Of a stretch of DNA of 64,000 bases, positions 16,055 to 23,780 are shown in pieces. The notes under the pieces were generated by a model. It had not been told where the DNA came from. It saw only the letters and a program-made list of their open reading frames with translations, and searched no databases. A program made the translations under genes and the position numbers. This DNA comes from Deltaproteobacteria bacterium (lineage in GTDB: Bacteria; Desulfobacterota; GWC2-55-46): NCBI GenBank assembly GCA_016219015.1, contig JACRCL010000001.1, forward strand, positions 134,308 to 198,307, given 5' to 3'. Each line of letters opens with the position of its first letter. Position 1 is the first letter of the stretch.

Positions 16055-16172
16055 ACACAAGAAATGGCTTTAGACGAGGCGGCCGACGAGGAAAACCGCA
16101 GGCGTACTTGTTTTGTACGTCGAGGATTTTCCGAGGAGGACAACAAAGTATAAAGACATTTATTGCGTCCGC
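16055..16172. repeat. Repeat family C, copy C1
   Basis: About 118 bp matching C2 and C3: AGAAATGGCTTTAGACGAGG, AAAACCGCAGGCGTAC, the central hairpin GTAC-TTGTTTT-GTAC, GTCGAGGATTTTCCGAGG, and ACAAAGTATAAAGACATTTA. It starts 14 bp after the proline dehydrogenase stop. Its ends are more worn than those of C3. Confidence 0.8.
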
Positions 16173-16174
16173 AT

Positions 16175-16290
16175 TGAATCTCCCCGCAGCAAGCTGCGGG
16201 GAATCTTCGACACATAAGGAAAAAATTTCGATTCGCTCGCTAAGACCCCGCTGCAAGCAGCGGGGAATGCGCTCGCTATGCGTGTTCAAG
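16175..16290. repeat. Repeat family E, copy E1
   Basis: Two strong hairpins, CCCCGCAGC-AA-GCTGCGGGG and CCCCGCTGC-AA-GCAGCGGGG, separated by about 50 bp that include AAATTTCGATTCGCTCGC. The element ends in TGCGTGTTCAAG, inside the last codons of mog. A reverse-orientation copy lies at 62040-62155. Confidence 0.8.
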
Positions 16291-16777
16291 GCGTCGCGCA
16301 CTCCGTCGGACTCCCCTTAATCTTTTCCACCGCATGTACAAGCGCGGGCATGACCACAGCCAGGTTCTCCCTTACGGCCTTCGGGCTGCCGGGCAGGTTT
16401 ATGATGAGAGATTCCTTCCTTATCCCGCAAACGGCCCGAGATATCATGGCGTTCGGGGTCTTCTTGAGGCTCTCGGCCCTCATCGCCTCCGACATGCCGG
16501 GCAGTTCCCTTTCTATGACGGCCTTTGTAGCCTCGGGCGTCACGTCGCGCGGGGTCACCCCGGTGCCGCCCGTGGTGAGGATGAGGTCGAGCCTTTTCAC
16601 GTCCGCGTACTCGATGAGCTTGGCCTTTATTATCGCGGTCTCGTCCGGGATGACCTCATAGGCCTTTACCTCGGAGGGGAGTTCCTTGATCATGCGCTCT
16701 ATCTCCCTGCCGCTCAAGTCTTCCCTCTCGCCCCTTGAGCCCTTGTCGCTCATCGTAAGTATGCCTACTGTTATCAT
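16286..16777 (-). CDS. mog: Molybdopterin adenylyltransferase / MogA-MoaB family protein
   Basis: 163 residues with family motifs ILTMSDKGSRGEREDLSG, LILTTGGTGVTPRDVTPEA and INLPGSPKAVRENL. MogA adenylates molybdopterin before molybdenum insertion by MoeA. It follows moaE by 10 bp in a moaD-moaE-mog operon. The last codons lie inside repeat E1, so the C-terminal residues may derive from the repeat. MogA and MoaB are close relatives, so mog rather than moaB is probable but not certain. Confidence 0.85.
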   Translation of the reverse strand: MITVGILTMSDKGSRGEREDLSGREIERMIKELPSEVKAYEVIPDETAIIKAKLIEYADVKRLDLILTTGGTGVTPRDVTPEATKAVIERELPGMSEAMRAESLKKTPNAMISRAVCGIRKESLIINLPGSPKAVRENLAVVMPALVHAVEKIKGSPTECATP

Positions 16778-16787
16778 GGTTATCCTG

Positions 16788-17225
16788 TTACGGGGTCTCT
16801 GAGACCCAGACCTCGCCCGATTTGGTCGTCTCCCTCTTCCAGATGGGGGTCGTCCTTTTAAGCTCGGTTATCGCCCACTCGCACGCCATGAATGCGTCGT
16901 TACGGTGGGCCGAGGCCGCGGCTATCACGACGATGTCCTCGCCTATCTCAATCTTGCCGGTCCTGTGGACTATCGCCATCTCGATTATGTCGAAGTTCTT
17001 CAGCGCCCGCTCCCTGATGTCAATGAGCTTCTTCTCGGCCATCCCTGGGTAATGTTCAAAATCGAGACCTGTAATGACAGAGCCTTTCGAGAAGTCCCGC
17101 GCCGCGCCGAGGAAGGTCACGACCGCGCCTATCCCCTTCGAGGCGGCCTTCACGGATTCCACGACCTCCCCTACGGAGAAGCCCTTCTCCTGAATCTTTA
17201 CCAAAACGGATGACTTTGTCTTCAT
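16788..17225 (-). CDS. moaE: Molybdopterin synthase catalytic subunit MoaE
   Basis: 145 residues. Family motifs: VVTFLGAARDFSKG, LDFEHYPGMAEKKL, VHRTGKIEIGEDIVVIAAAS, HRNDAFMACEWAITELKRTTPIWKRE (the active-site region with the conserved lysines) and a C-terminal GEVWV. MoaE binds the MoaD thiocarboxylate and inserts two sulphurs into precursor Z to give molybdopterin. It lies 27 bp after moaD and 10 bp before mog. Confidence 0.93.
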   Translation of the reverse strand: MKTKSSVLVKIQEKGFSVGEVVESVKAASKGIGAVVTFLGAARDFSKGSVITGLDFEHYPGMAEKKLIDIRERALKNFDIIEMAIVHRTGKIEIGEDIVVIAAASAHRNDAFMACEWAITELKRTTPIWKRETTKSGEVWVSETP

Positions 17226-17252
17226 CGATATTGCCCTTGCCTGAAATAAATA

Positions 17253-17501
17253 TCAGCCCCCCGAAAAAGGCGGGAGCAGCCCGACCTCGTCGCCGTCCTT
17301 TACGACGGCGTCCCTTGACGCGAACTCCTGGTTTATTGAGATAAGTATCGAACGGCTGTCCAGCACGCCCGAGAGCGCGGGGAAGTCCTTCTTTAGCATG
17401 GACTTCAGCTCTTCGAGCCTTACGGGGCCGCTTACGCTATATTCCTTGACTTCGGTCTTTGCCAGGCTTTTGAGCATGGCGAAGAACCTTACGGTTATCA
17501 T
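17253..17501 (-). CDS. moaD: Molybdopterin synthase sulphur carrier MoaD
   Basis: 82 residues with a ubiquitin-like fold pattern, ending in the required Gly-Gly (LPPFSGG), which is activated to a thiocarboxylate. ITVRFFAMLKSLAK at the start and DGDEVGLLPP near the end are typical. It is the first gene of the moaD-moaE-mog run. Repeat D1 occupies its upstream side, so its promoter lies in or before the repeat. Confidence 0.93.
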   Translation of the reverse strand: MITVRFFAMLKSLAKTEVKEYSVSGPVRLEELKSMLKKDFPALSGVLDSRSILISINQEFASRDAVVKDGDEVGLLPPFSGG

Positions 17502-17512
17502 CGTTTATTAAG

Positions 17513-17656
17513 CGGAAAAAGTCCATCCATGGCTTTTTCCGTCACGACTTGGCCGGAGTGAATCCGGCCAAGTCTCTCAAATTGCTCGATTTATAATCTC
17601 GCAATTTGGCAACCCATCCCTGGATTGCCTAGCAGGTTGCGTGACGCAACCTGCTA
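17513..17656 (-). repeat. Repeat family D, copy D1 (multi-hairpin element)
   Basis: Five consecutive hairpins. In plus order: CGGAAAAAG/CTTTTTCCG with CCAT-CC-ATGG inside; ACTTGGCCGG/CCGGCCAAGT; AAATTGC/GCAATTT with GATT/AATC inside; GGCAA.CC/GG.TTGCC; and AGCAGGTTGCG-TGA-CGCAACCTGCT. The same series, inverted, makes up copy D2 at 25830-25986. The last bases overlap the stop region of the GAF gene at 17654. Confidence 0.88.
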
Positions 17657-19966
17657 GAATTCCGTGTCGTACGTCTTGTCGAGGTCGAGCTTTGCCCTGT
17701 TAGAGGCCTTCGAGAAAAGCTCGGCGAACGAGTCCCCTTCCCTCGGGAACACGGCATACCCGTAGAGTATGTCCGATTTGCCTTCGGCAAGCGCCTTGTG
17801 GAACGACGCGTCGTTCGCGACGACCTCGGTTATCGAGCCGAGGAGCCTTACGATCTTCTCGTTAGTGTCGAGGAAGAGGAAGCCGAAGGTCTCTTCATTG
17901 AGCCTTACGACGACGTCGAAGTTCCTCGTCTTTTTCCTTATGTTGCTGATGAGGCGGGCTTCGAGGCCGGCCCTGTCGCCGGTAAAGTCCTTCAGCCCGG
18001 CTATCCGCACTGTAGCGAGCACGAGGTTTTTATCGAACCTCCTCGCTCGGTTAAGCTCCTGCTCGACCCTCTGCTCGAAAAGCGAAAGCGGCGACTGCGA
18101 CACGCCTGTCTTTTCGGGTTTTTCCTCTACCGGGATGCTGCCTATGGTGTTGGCAAGAGATTTCTCGGCGTATACCGAGAACCGCGCGAGTATGTCCGAG
18201 TCGGTCCTGGAGAACCCGCAGGGGTATACAGAGGCCTCGCCCGTCTTGTTGAAGAGCGACAGCACGCCAACGAGGGCGTCGTTCACCAAAAGCGGGCGGG
18301 AGAGCACCGACCTGATGTACGGGCTCGCCTCCTCCGAGAACTCGCGCACTACCGTCTCTTTCTTCCTCAATACCTCCATCACGGTCTCTTTCTCTATGGG
18401 GAGGAAGTACTCCCTTATGTTCTTGTCGTCAAGCCCGAACGTGGCGGCAGTGGCGAACCGCTTGGAGCCTGCCTGCTTTATCCGGAGGAGCGCCCCCTCG
18501 GCCCCGAGGATCGCGGCCGGCGTTGTCGCGATGATGGTAACGAGCCTCTTGGGGTCCTTCATAGTTATCATCTCGAGGCCGGCCTCGTCCACGGCGAACA
18601 TCTTGCGCGACCTCAATGTCTCCTTCTCGCTCTGCCTGTGCTTGTAGAGGCTCTCCGCCAAAAGGGTCCTTATCTCCTTCAGGAACGACTCGTGGTACTT
18701 CGAAAGCCCCTGGGACGACACCACCTGCCCGTTCAGGGTGCCGACAAGGGTGCCGTGCGATATCATCGGCAGGGTCAGGTACACCCTTTTTATGTTGCCT
18801 TCCTCGGCCCTGTCCACGAGGAAGAGGTCCCTCATCGTGTCAATGGAATTTCCTTCCATGCCCTCCCCGGCCCTGATGCTCAGCAGGCCCAGGCCCTTGC
18901 TGTCCCTTATGCTCGAGGCCTTGAGGAAGAGCCTCATGCGGTCCTCGTCGAAGACGTAGATGAAGCATGTGAGCCCGGGCACTATCTCGACGAGCTTCCT
19001 GGCGACCGTGTTAAGCCTCTTGTCCACGGGGGCGGAGGCCGACATGATGGAATCGACCTCTTTCCAGAAGGAGAACTTCGCGGCGTTCACCCGGAGCTTT
19101 TCGTACTCGTTAGACCTGTGGATGACCTCGGCAGCGAGCCCCGCGAGGCTGGTCAGGAAGTTAAGGTCGTCGTTCGTGAAGACGTGGGTAGATTCCGACG
19201 AGCTTACGTTTATTACGCCTATTATCTCGCCGTTCACTATAAGAGGCACGCACATCGCGCTCTTGACGTCGCTTCTTTCCATGGGCCGGGCGAAGTTTTC
19301 GCCGTTCGCCTTGCCGGATATGAGGAGCGGCTTGCCGTCCTTCGCCACCTTTCCGGAGATGCCTTCCCCTATCGGGACCCTGATCTTTCTTATTACCTCC
19401 TCGTCCATGCCCTTGGCTATCTCCACGCGGAGCATCCCCTCGTCGGCAAAGCTGAGCATTATGGAGCCCCTCTCCGCGCGGGTAGATTCCGTTGCGAGCT
19501 TGAGGATCACGGACAAAAGCTCTTTCCTGTCGATCGTGAGCCTGACCGCGTCGACTATCTCGCGGAGCGAGGTAAGCAGCGTCGTCTGCTCGTGGGACCT
19601 GTCGCCGGTAGTGGGCGCGGCGGCCCTTACGCCCCAGATAAGACGCGTTGAAAGCGGGCCGAGCTTTTCTATGTCCCTGAACTCGGGGGACTCGAGGAAC
19701 TTCTCGGTGGCGGGGTCCTGCAGCGCGTTTATTATTATGTCGAGCTTCGGTATCTTCTTAATCTCGTTAAGGTCGGAGGTTATCCTTACGTCGAGGCTCC
19801 TCGAGAGCCTGTAGCCGAGCTCGTTCAATTTAAAGAGCATGGCGTCCCTGTTCGAGTCGGCTATCAGGCAGACCCTGCTCTTCTTATCCGAGACAAGCGT
19901 GGGCAGGAGCTTGAGCCCTTCCTTGTTCGCGCCGATTATGGCGATATTTTTTATTGTATTTGCCAT
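17654..19966 (-). CDS. Multi-GAF sensor protein with a degenerate GGDEF domain
   Basis: 770 residues, cytosolic. Residues 1-110 look Rossmann-like (IAIIGANKEGLKLLPTL). Three GAF-type domains follow, at about 125-285 (with IRVPIGEGISGKVAKDGKPL and AMCVPLIVNGEIIGVINV), 295-440 and 465-615. The C-terminus (about 640-765) has the shape of a diguanylate cyclase domain, but RLNEETFGFLF stands where RxGGDEFxxLL is expected. The signature is gone and the domain should be catalytically dead. It could act as a c-di-GMP or nucleotide-responsive effector, or as a scaffold. It is a single-gene unit between repeats D1 and A3. Confidence 0.75.
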   Translation of the reverse strand: MANTIKNIAIIGANKEGLKLLPTLVSDKKSRVCLIADSNRDAMLFKLNELGYRLSRSLDVRITSDLNEIKKIPKLDIIINALQDPATEKFLESPEFRDIEKLGPLSTRLIWGVRAAAPTTGDRSHEQTTLLTSLREIVDAVRLTIDRKELLSVILKLATESTRAERGSIMLSFADEGMLRVEIAKGMDEEVIRKIRVPIGEGISGKVAKDGKPLLISGKANGENFARPMERSDVKSAMCVPLIVNGEIIGVINVSSSESTHVFTNDDLNFLTSLAGLAAEVIHRSNEYEKLRVNAAKFSFWKEVDSIMSASAPVDKRLNTVARKLVEIVPGLTCFIYVFDEDRMRLFLKASSIRDSKGLGLLSIRAGEGMEGNSIDTMRDLFLVDRAEEGNIKRVYLTLPMISHGTLVGTLNGQVVSSQGLSKYHESFLKEIRTLLAESLYKHRQSEKETLRSRKMFAVDEAGLEMITMKDPKRLVTIIATTPAAILGAEGALLRIKQAGSKRFATAATFGLDDKNIREYFLPIEKETVMEVLRKKETVVREFSEEASPYIRSVLSRPLLVNDALVGVLSLFNKTGEASVYPCGFSRTDSDILARFSVYAEKSLANTIGSIPVEEKPEKTGVSQSPLSLFEQRVEQELNRARRFDKNLVLATVRIAGLKDFTGDRAGLEARLISNIRKKTRNFDVVVRLNEETFGFLFLDTNEKIVRLLGSITEVVANDASFHKALAEGKSDILYGYAVFPREGDSFAELFSKASNRAKLDLDKTYDTEF

Positions 19967-19982
19967 TTTATGCGCATCATGT

Positions 19983-20115
19983 CAGGCTGCTGAAAAAGTC
20001 CATCTGCTTTGTTGGCATCAAAGCTCGTAATTGCGACGTACGAAAAGAGTACGTCTCATTCCTAAGCTCCCCTATTTAATAGGGGCCTCGCATCTGGAGC
20101 TTTTTGAGCAGCCTG
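19983..20115 (-). repeat. Repeat family A, copy A3
   Basis: A 133-bp full copy in reverse orientation, with perfect outer ends CAGGCTGCT and AGCAGCCTG. It keeps the internal hairpin GACGTAC...GTACGTC and adds a second one, CCCCTATT-TA-AATAGGGG. It fills the gap between the GAF gene and the DUF4388 gene. Confidence 0.87.
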
Positions 20116-20148
20116 AACAAATTACAATTTTAAGCAACCAGCAACCTG

Positions 20149-20556
20149 TTATATCTTTTCCAGTATCCCCAGGTCGAGCAGCCTGTTTATGAGCCTTATC
20201 GATTCCATGTCCCCGACGTAGGCCCCGCCCGCGGAGCCGCCCTTGCCCTTTGACTCGTCGAGCCTCCTCAGCCCTTCGAGTATGAGCGCCTCGGGTGAGC
20301 CGGTTACGGTTTGCTCGGGCGCGACCCCGTTGGGCTCCACCTCGAACTCGCCGTCCTTCCATGAAAGGAGCATGTAGAACGCCTCGGGGCCCGTGAACTC
20401 CCTGTAGGCGGCATGGACTATGTTGCCGTCCTTGACGTAGACCCTCCCGTAGCCCATCTCGGAGCCGAGGTGGACGGCGACGGTTTTGCGCTCAGAGTTG
20501 AATATCTGGATGATATCGACAAGGCCCATATCTTTAAGCCTGCCTTTTACACCCAT
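20149..20556 (-). CDS. DUF4388 (PATAN-like) domain protein
   Basis: 135 residues, with GGAGG 7 bp before the ATG. The N-terminal KGRLKDMGLVDIIQIFNSERKTVAVHL and the following GRVYVKDGNIVHAAY...FYMLLSWKDGEFEVEP are the DUF4388 signature. In other bacteria the domain occurs in signalling and motility regulators, often fused to receivers. Here it stands alone with a short C-terminal helical tail. It has its own AT-rich upstream region. Confidence 0.82.
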   Translation of the reverse strand: MGVKGRLKDMGLVDIIQIFNSERKTVAVHLGSEMGYGRVYVKDGNIVHAAYREFTGPEAFYMLLSWKDGEFEVEPNGVAPEQTVTGSPEALILEGLRRLDESKGKGGSAGGAYVGDMESIRLINRLLDLGILEKI

Positions 20557-20870
20557 TTTACGGCCTCCGGCGTGGATTCTCTATTATGCTTTACGGACAG
20601 GTTTTCCAAATGTATTTTACACTAAATCCCTATTGTTTTCTATATATTACATATCCAGACATATCCAGGTTATAGAATTGCAATACCTGTGCCAAAGATA
20701 ACCTATTAATTTTCTTGATGTTTTACTTTTACAGGTGTCAAAATCCCGTTTTTTTTGCGTAAATACGGTAATCCCTGTCATAGAGGCAAAGGCGCAAGAC
20801 GCGCCACGGCCCGGATGATGCGTAAGGGCAAAATAACGCCTGTAGAGGTGAATGGAATAAAGAAGGCGCT
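20557..20870. other. AT-rich intergenic region with a direct repeat, promoter region of the DUF4388 gene
   Basis: About 310 bp without a credible gene, clearly more AT-rich than its surroundings. It contains the direct repeat CATATCCAG at 20650-20658 and 20660-20668 (period 10 bp, one helical turn), a plausible regulator site upstream of the gene at 20556. No clean -35/-10 pair was recognised. The part from about 20780 onwards is GC-rich trailer of the PAP2 gene. Confidence 0.4.
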
Positions 20871-21635
20871 TCAGAACAGCCGGCTGAAGCTCAGCATCGC
20901 CCCGTCCTTGAACGGAAGAACCTCGACATGGGAGGAAACACCCCCGCTCTTCTTGAAGACCTTGTCCGCGCTCAGGTAGGCGAGGTACCAGCCGAGCGAT
21001 ACCTGGGAGATATAATGCTCGCCGTCGTTTATCCTCGTCAGGCCAGGGAGGAAAGAAAGGCCGTAGAAGAGGCCCTTCAGGCAGACGTTGTCCTGCATCT
21101 TCGCGGCCACTATTAAAGGCGCCGCCCCGATGAAGGCGTGCCCGCTCAAGGTGTTGTTGTTCTTGAAGGGCCTCCATTTGGAATCACCCTCCTTTGGCCT
21201 GCCCCCGCCGCCCGCGTATTGTATCGCAAGCCCCGCGGGCCCGCCCACCAGAAGGGCCCTTAATGACATATCGGCCCACGGCCCGGCAACGGTGTCTTCG
21301 AAAAGTATCTTTGTTCCGGCAAGTATCGGCAGGGCCACGAGGGCCTCGCCGGGCAGTTTCAACAACTTTGAGGCGTTGTCGGTCGTCCTGCTCTTGAGGT
21401 CGTCCCTGTAATACTCGTGGAATTCCCTGTCAGCCGAGGTGTTCGCGAGCACCCCTGCCCCGGCGACCCCGGCCCCTAACTTGAGGAGGTTGCCCCCGTC
21501 AAGGTAGAAGTCCCCGTAGTCGCCTTTAAGCGTAGAGGCGAATTCCGTGAGTTTGGTTATTTGCCCGGCAACCGAATCCGAAGTAGAATAAAGGAAGGCA
21601 AGGACGGCCAGGGTTATTATCAAGGCTTTTTTCAT
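20871..21635 (-). CDS. Secreted PAP2-superfamily protein
   Basis: 254 residues from the ATG at 21635; a GTG at 21662 is less likely because MKKALIITLAVLAFLYS is a clean signal peptide start. PAP2 features: KWRPF, LSGHAF in place of PSGH, and TRINDGEHYISQ, which fits SRx5Hx3D except that the final aspartate is glutamine. The protein is exported and probably periplasmic or outer-membrane associated, hydrolysing a phospho-lipid or similar ester if active. The altered motifs make activity uncertain. Confidence 0.7.
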   Translation of the reverse strand: MKKALIITLAVLAFLYSTSDSVAGQITKLTEFASTLKGDYGDFYLDGGNLLKLGAGVAGAGVLANTSADREFHEYYRDDLKSRTTDNASKLLKLPGEALVALPILAGTKILFEDTVAGPWADMSLRALLVGGPAGLAIQYAGGGGRPKEGDSKWRPFKNNNTLSGHAFIGAAPLIVAAKMQDNVCLKGLFYGLSFLPGLTRINDGEHYISQVSLGWYLAYLSADKVFKKSGGVSSHVEVLPFKDGAMLSFSRLF

Positions 21636-21713
21636 AAGGATAGGACAGCGGAAGGATAACACTTGCAGGAAGAAAGCGCAAGGGGTTTTGGCGGCCCGAT
21701 TGGATTTGACCTG

Positions 21714-21747
21714 TATGCTTTCAATTATGCTTTCAATCTGGTAAAAT
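21714..21747 (+). promoter_or_regulatory. Tandem 12-bp repeat and -10 box in front of moxR
   Basis: TATGCTTTCAAT occurs twice with no gap (21714-21725 and 21726-21737), followed 4 bp later by TAAAAT (21742-21747). The -10 box would start transcription near 21754, only about 3 bases before the ATG at 21757. No ribosome binding site is present. The repeat covers the -35 position and could be an activator site. Confidence 0.45.
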
Positions 21748-21756
21748 TTCTATCCG

Positions 21757-22695
21757 ATGGAATTTACTGAGACATACGGAAAAATAGAGGCCCTTAAAGG
21801 CAACCTCGGGAAGGTGATAAGGGGCAAGCCAGGTGTGATCGACCTGGCGATAACCGCCCTCCTCTCAAAGGGGCATCTCCTTATAGAGGACGTCCCCGGG
21901 GTCGGGAAGACCACGCTCGCCCACGGGCTTGCGAGAAGCATCAGCTGCTCTTTTCAGAGGATACAGTTCACGAGCGACCTGCTGCCGTCCGACGTCATAG
22001 GGGTCACGGTCTACAACCAGGCGCTAAATACCTTCGAGTTCAGGCAGGGGCCGATATTCGCCAATATCGTCCTGGCGGACGAGATAAACAGGGCCACCCC
22101 CAAGACCCAGAGCGCCCTGCTCGAGGCCATGAACGACAGGCAGGTATCCGCGGACAGGGCCACTTACACGCTCCCCAGCCCCTTCATGCTCCTTGCCACG
22201 CAGAACCCGCTCGAATTCTCGGGGACCTTCCCTCTGCCGGAATCCCAGCTCGACAGGTTCACCATGTGCGTAAGGATAGGCTACCCGGATGAGGCGCACG
22301 AGAAGGAGATAATGCAGTCCGACCCGTCCTCAGCCATGCAGGACCTCCTGCCGGTGCTTACGACCGCCGACGTCGAGGGCATGCAGGCCGCGGCCGGGAA
22401 GGTCAGTGTCGAGGAGGACCTCGTAAGCTATATAATGGCCATCGCATCGGCAACGCGCGCGCACAGGGCCATAAGACTCGGGGTCAGCCCCCGGGCCACG
22501 ATGACACTCTACAAGGCGGCGCAGGCACACGCCCTCACCTCCGGCAGGAATTACTGCATACCCGACGACATTAAGCGCTTGAGCGCCCCGGTCTTCGCCC
22601 ACCGGATAATACCGAACGAACGCGTTCCCGAAGGGATAGAAGGGCCGTCTTCCCTGATAGAGGACGTTTTATCCGGCGTTGCAGTGCCGGTCTGA
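21757..22695 (+). CDS. MoxR-family AAA+ ATPase
   Basis: 312 residues. Walker A GVGKTTLAHGLA (about 49-59), Walker B in NIVLADEINRATPKTQSALLEAM, sensor 1 in FMLLATQNPLEFSGTFPLPESQLDRF, and the C-terminal lid domain. MoxR ATPases act with von Willebrand-type and DUF58 partners as chaperones for assembly or maturation of enzyme complexes. Here it heads the standard moxR-DUF58-transglutaminase operon. There is no Shine-Dalgarno sequence, in line with a near-leaderless transcript. Confidence 0.93.
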   Translation: MEFTETYGKIEALKGNLGKVIRGKPGVIDLAITALLSKGHLLIEDVPGVGKTTLAHGLARSISCSFQRIQFTSDLLPSDVIGVTVYNQALNTFEFRQGPIFANIVLADEINRATPKTQSALLEAMNDRQVSADRATYTLPSPFMLLATQNPLEFSGTFPLPESQLDRFTMCVRIGYPDEAHEKEIMQSDPSSAMQDLLPVLTTADVEGMQAAAGKVSVEEDLVSYIMAIASATRAHRAIRLGVSPRATMTLYKAAQAHALTSGRNYCIPDDIKRLSAPVFAHRIIPNERVPEGIEGPSSLIEDVLSGVAVPV

Positions 22696-22721
22696 TTTTT
22701 TTAACACTCACCTGAAAACTT

Positions 22722-23780
22722 ATGAGGATAATGTCGGTCCCCCTGCCCTGGCTCATAATATTCTTCGGCAGGTTCTTCGGGAAGAAGAAAAAGCCCCCGG
22801 CCCCCCAGGCCCAAACGTTCAGGCGGCGGCTCTTCAGGCTCCCGAGGTCCCTATCCATAACAACCGAGGGCAAATGGTTCATAGCCGTCCTCTTCCTCAT
22901 CGGGATAGCCGCCATAAATACCGGCAACAACCTCCTCTACCTGGTCCTCGCGACACTCTTATCGCTCATAATCGTCTCCGGCATAATGTCCGAATCCACG
23001 TTGAGGGGCGTAAAGGTCAGAAGGACTCTCCCTTCGCAGGTCTACAGGGACATGCCCCTCATAGTGCGCCTCAATATCGAGAACAGGAAGAGGCTCTTCC
23101 CCTCGTTCTCGTTCCTCGTAAAAGAGCTACCCTCACCCGGTTTGAAGGCGGACGCGGCGTACGTGGTAAAGCTCGGCCCCTCCGGCAAGGCCGTAAAGAC
23201 GGCCCGGTACACCTTCGGGAAAAGGGGCAGGCAGACGCTCCCGGGCCTCAAGGTGACGACACGGTTCCCCTTCAGCCTCTTCCTTAAAGGCAAGGAGGAG
23301 CTGACGGAGGACTCTGTGCTCGTCTTTCCGTCCATAAAGCCCATGAAGGATATATCCATACTTGCCAGGCACGGGGGCGATGAGCGGCCTTACGCGGGAA
23401 AAGGCGACGGAAGCCAGCTCTACGGCCTGCGGGACTACACCCTCGAGGACGACTCGCGCTTCATCCACTGGAAGTCGGCCGCCAGGAACTCTCGGCTCCT
23501 CGTAAAGGAGTTCGAGCGGGAGCGGGAGAAGAAGGTCGTCATAGTCTTTGACAATTACTCTGCCGCTGACGACGCGGCGTTCGAGAAGGCGGTTGACGAG
23601 GCGGCGTCAATGGCGAGCCACTACATGGACAGGGGCTGCTCGGTAGGGCTCAAGACCTTTTCAGACGACATAATGCCCAGGGCGGGCTACGGCCAGCTCC
23701 AGACCATCCTCCGGGCGCTGGCCCTTATCGAGCCGGCGGGCTCCCAAGGGGCAATCAGGGTAACGGCGGTGGGGTCGTAA
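22722..23780 (+). CDS. DUF58 (von Willebrand-like) membrane protein
   Basis: 352 residues; an alternative ATG at 22731 has AGGA just upstream. Two membrane segments lie at about 50-68 and 72-90. The diagnostic DUF58 motif GLRDYTLEDDSRFIHWKSAARNSRLL is present near 236 (described here as GLRDYTLEDD...IHWKSAAR), followed by VVIVFDNYSAAD, a partial metal-site-like strand. It is the partner of the MoxR ATPase. The stop overlaps the next start (TAATG). Confidence 0.9.
   Translation: MRIMSVPLPWLIIFFGRFFGKKKKPPAPQAQTFRRRLFRLPRSLSITTEGKWFIAVLFLIGIAAINTGNNLLYLVLATLLSLIIVSGIMSESTLRGVKVRRTLPSQVYRDMPLIVRLNIENRKRLFPSFSFLVKELPSPGLKADAAYVVKLGPSGKAVKTARYTFGKRGRQTLPGLKVTTRFPFSLFLKGKEELTEDSVLVFPSIKPMKDISILARHGGDERPYAGKGDGSQLYGLRDYTLEDDSRFIHWKSAARNSRLLVKEFEREREKKVVIVFDNYSAADDAAFEKAVDEAASMASHYMDRGCSVGLKTFSDDIMPRAGYGQLQTILRALALIEPAGSQGAIRVTAVGS

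Noticed and set aside
17798-19651. 617-codon plus-strand open frame
   Set aside because: Antisense shadow of the GAF sensor gene; low-complexity, Glu/Arg/Val-rich translation and no domain.
20871-21662. GTG at 21662 as the start of the PAP2 protein
   Set aside because: The ATG at 21635 begins a clean signal peptide; the extra nine residues would disturb it.
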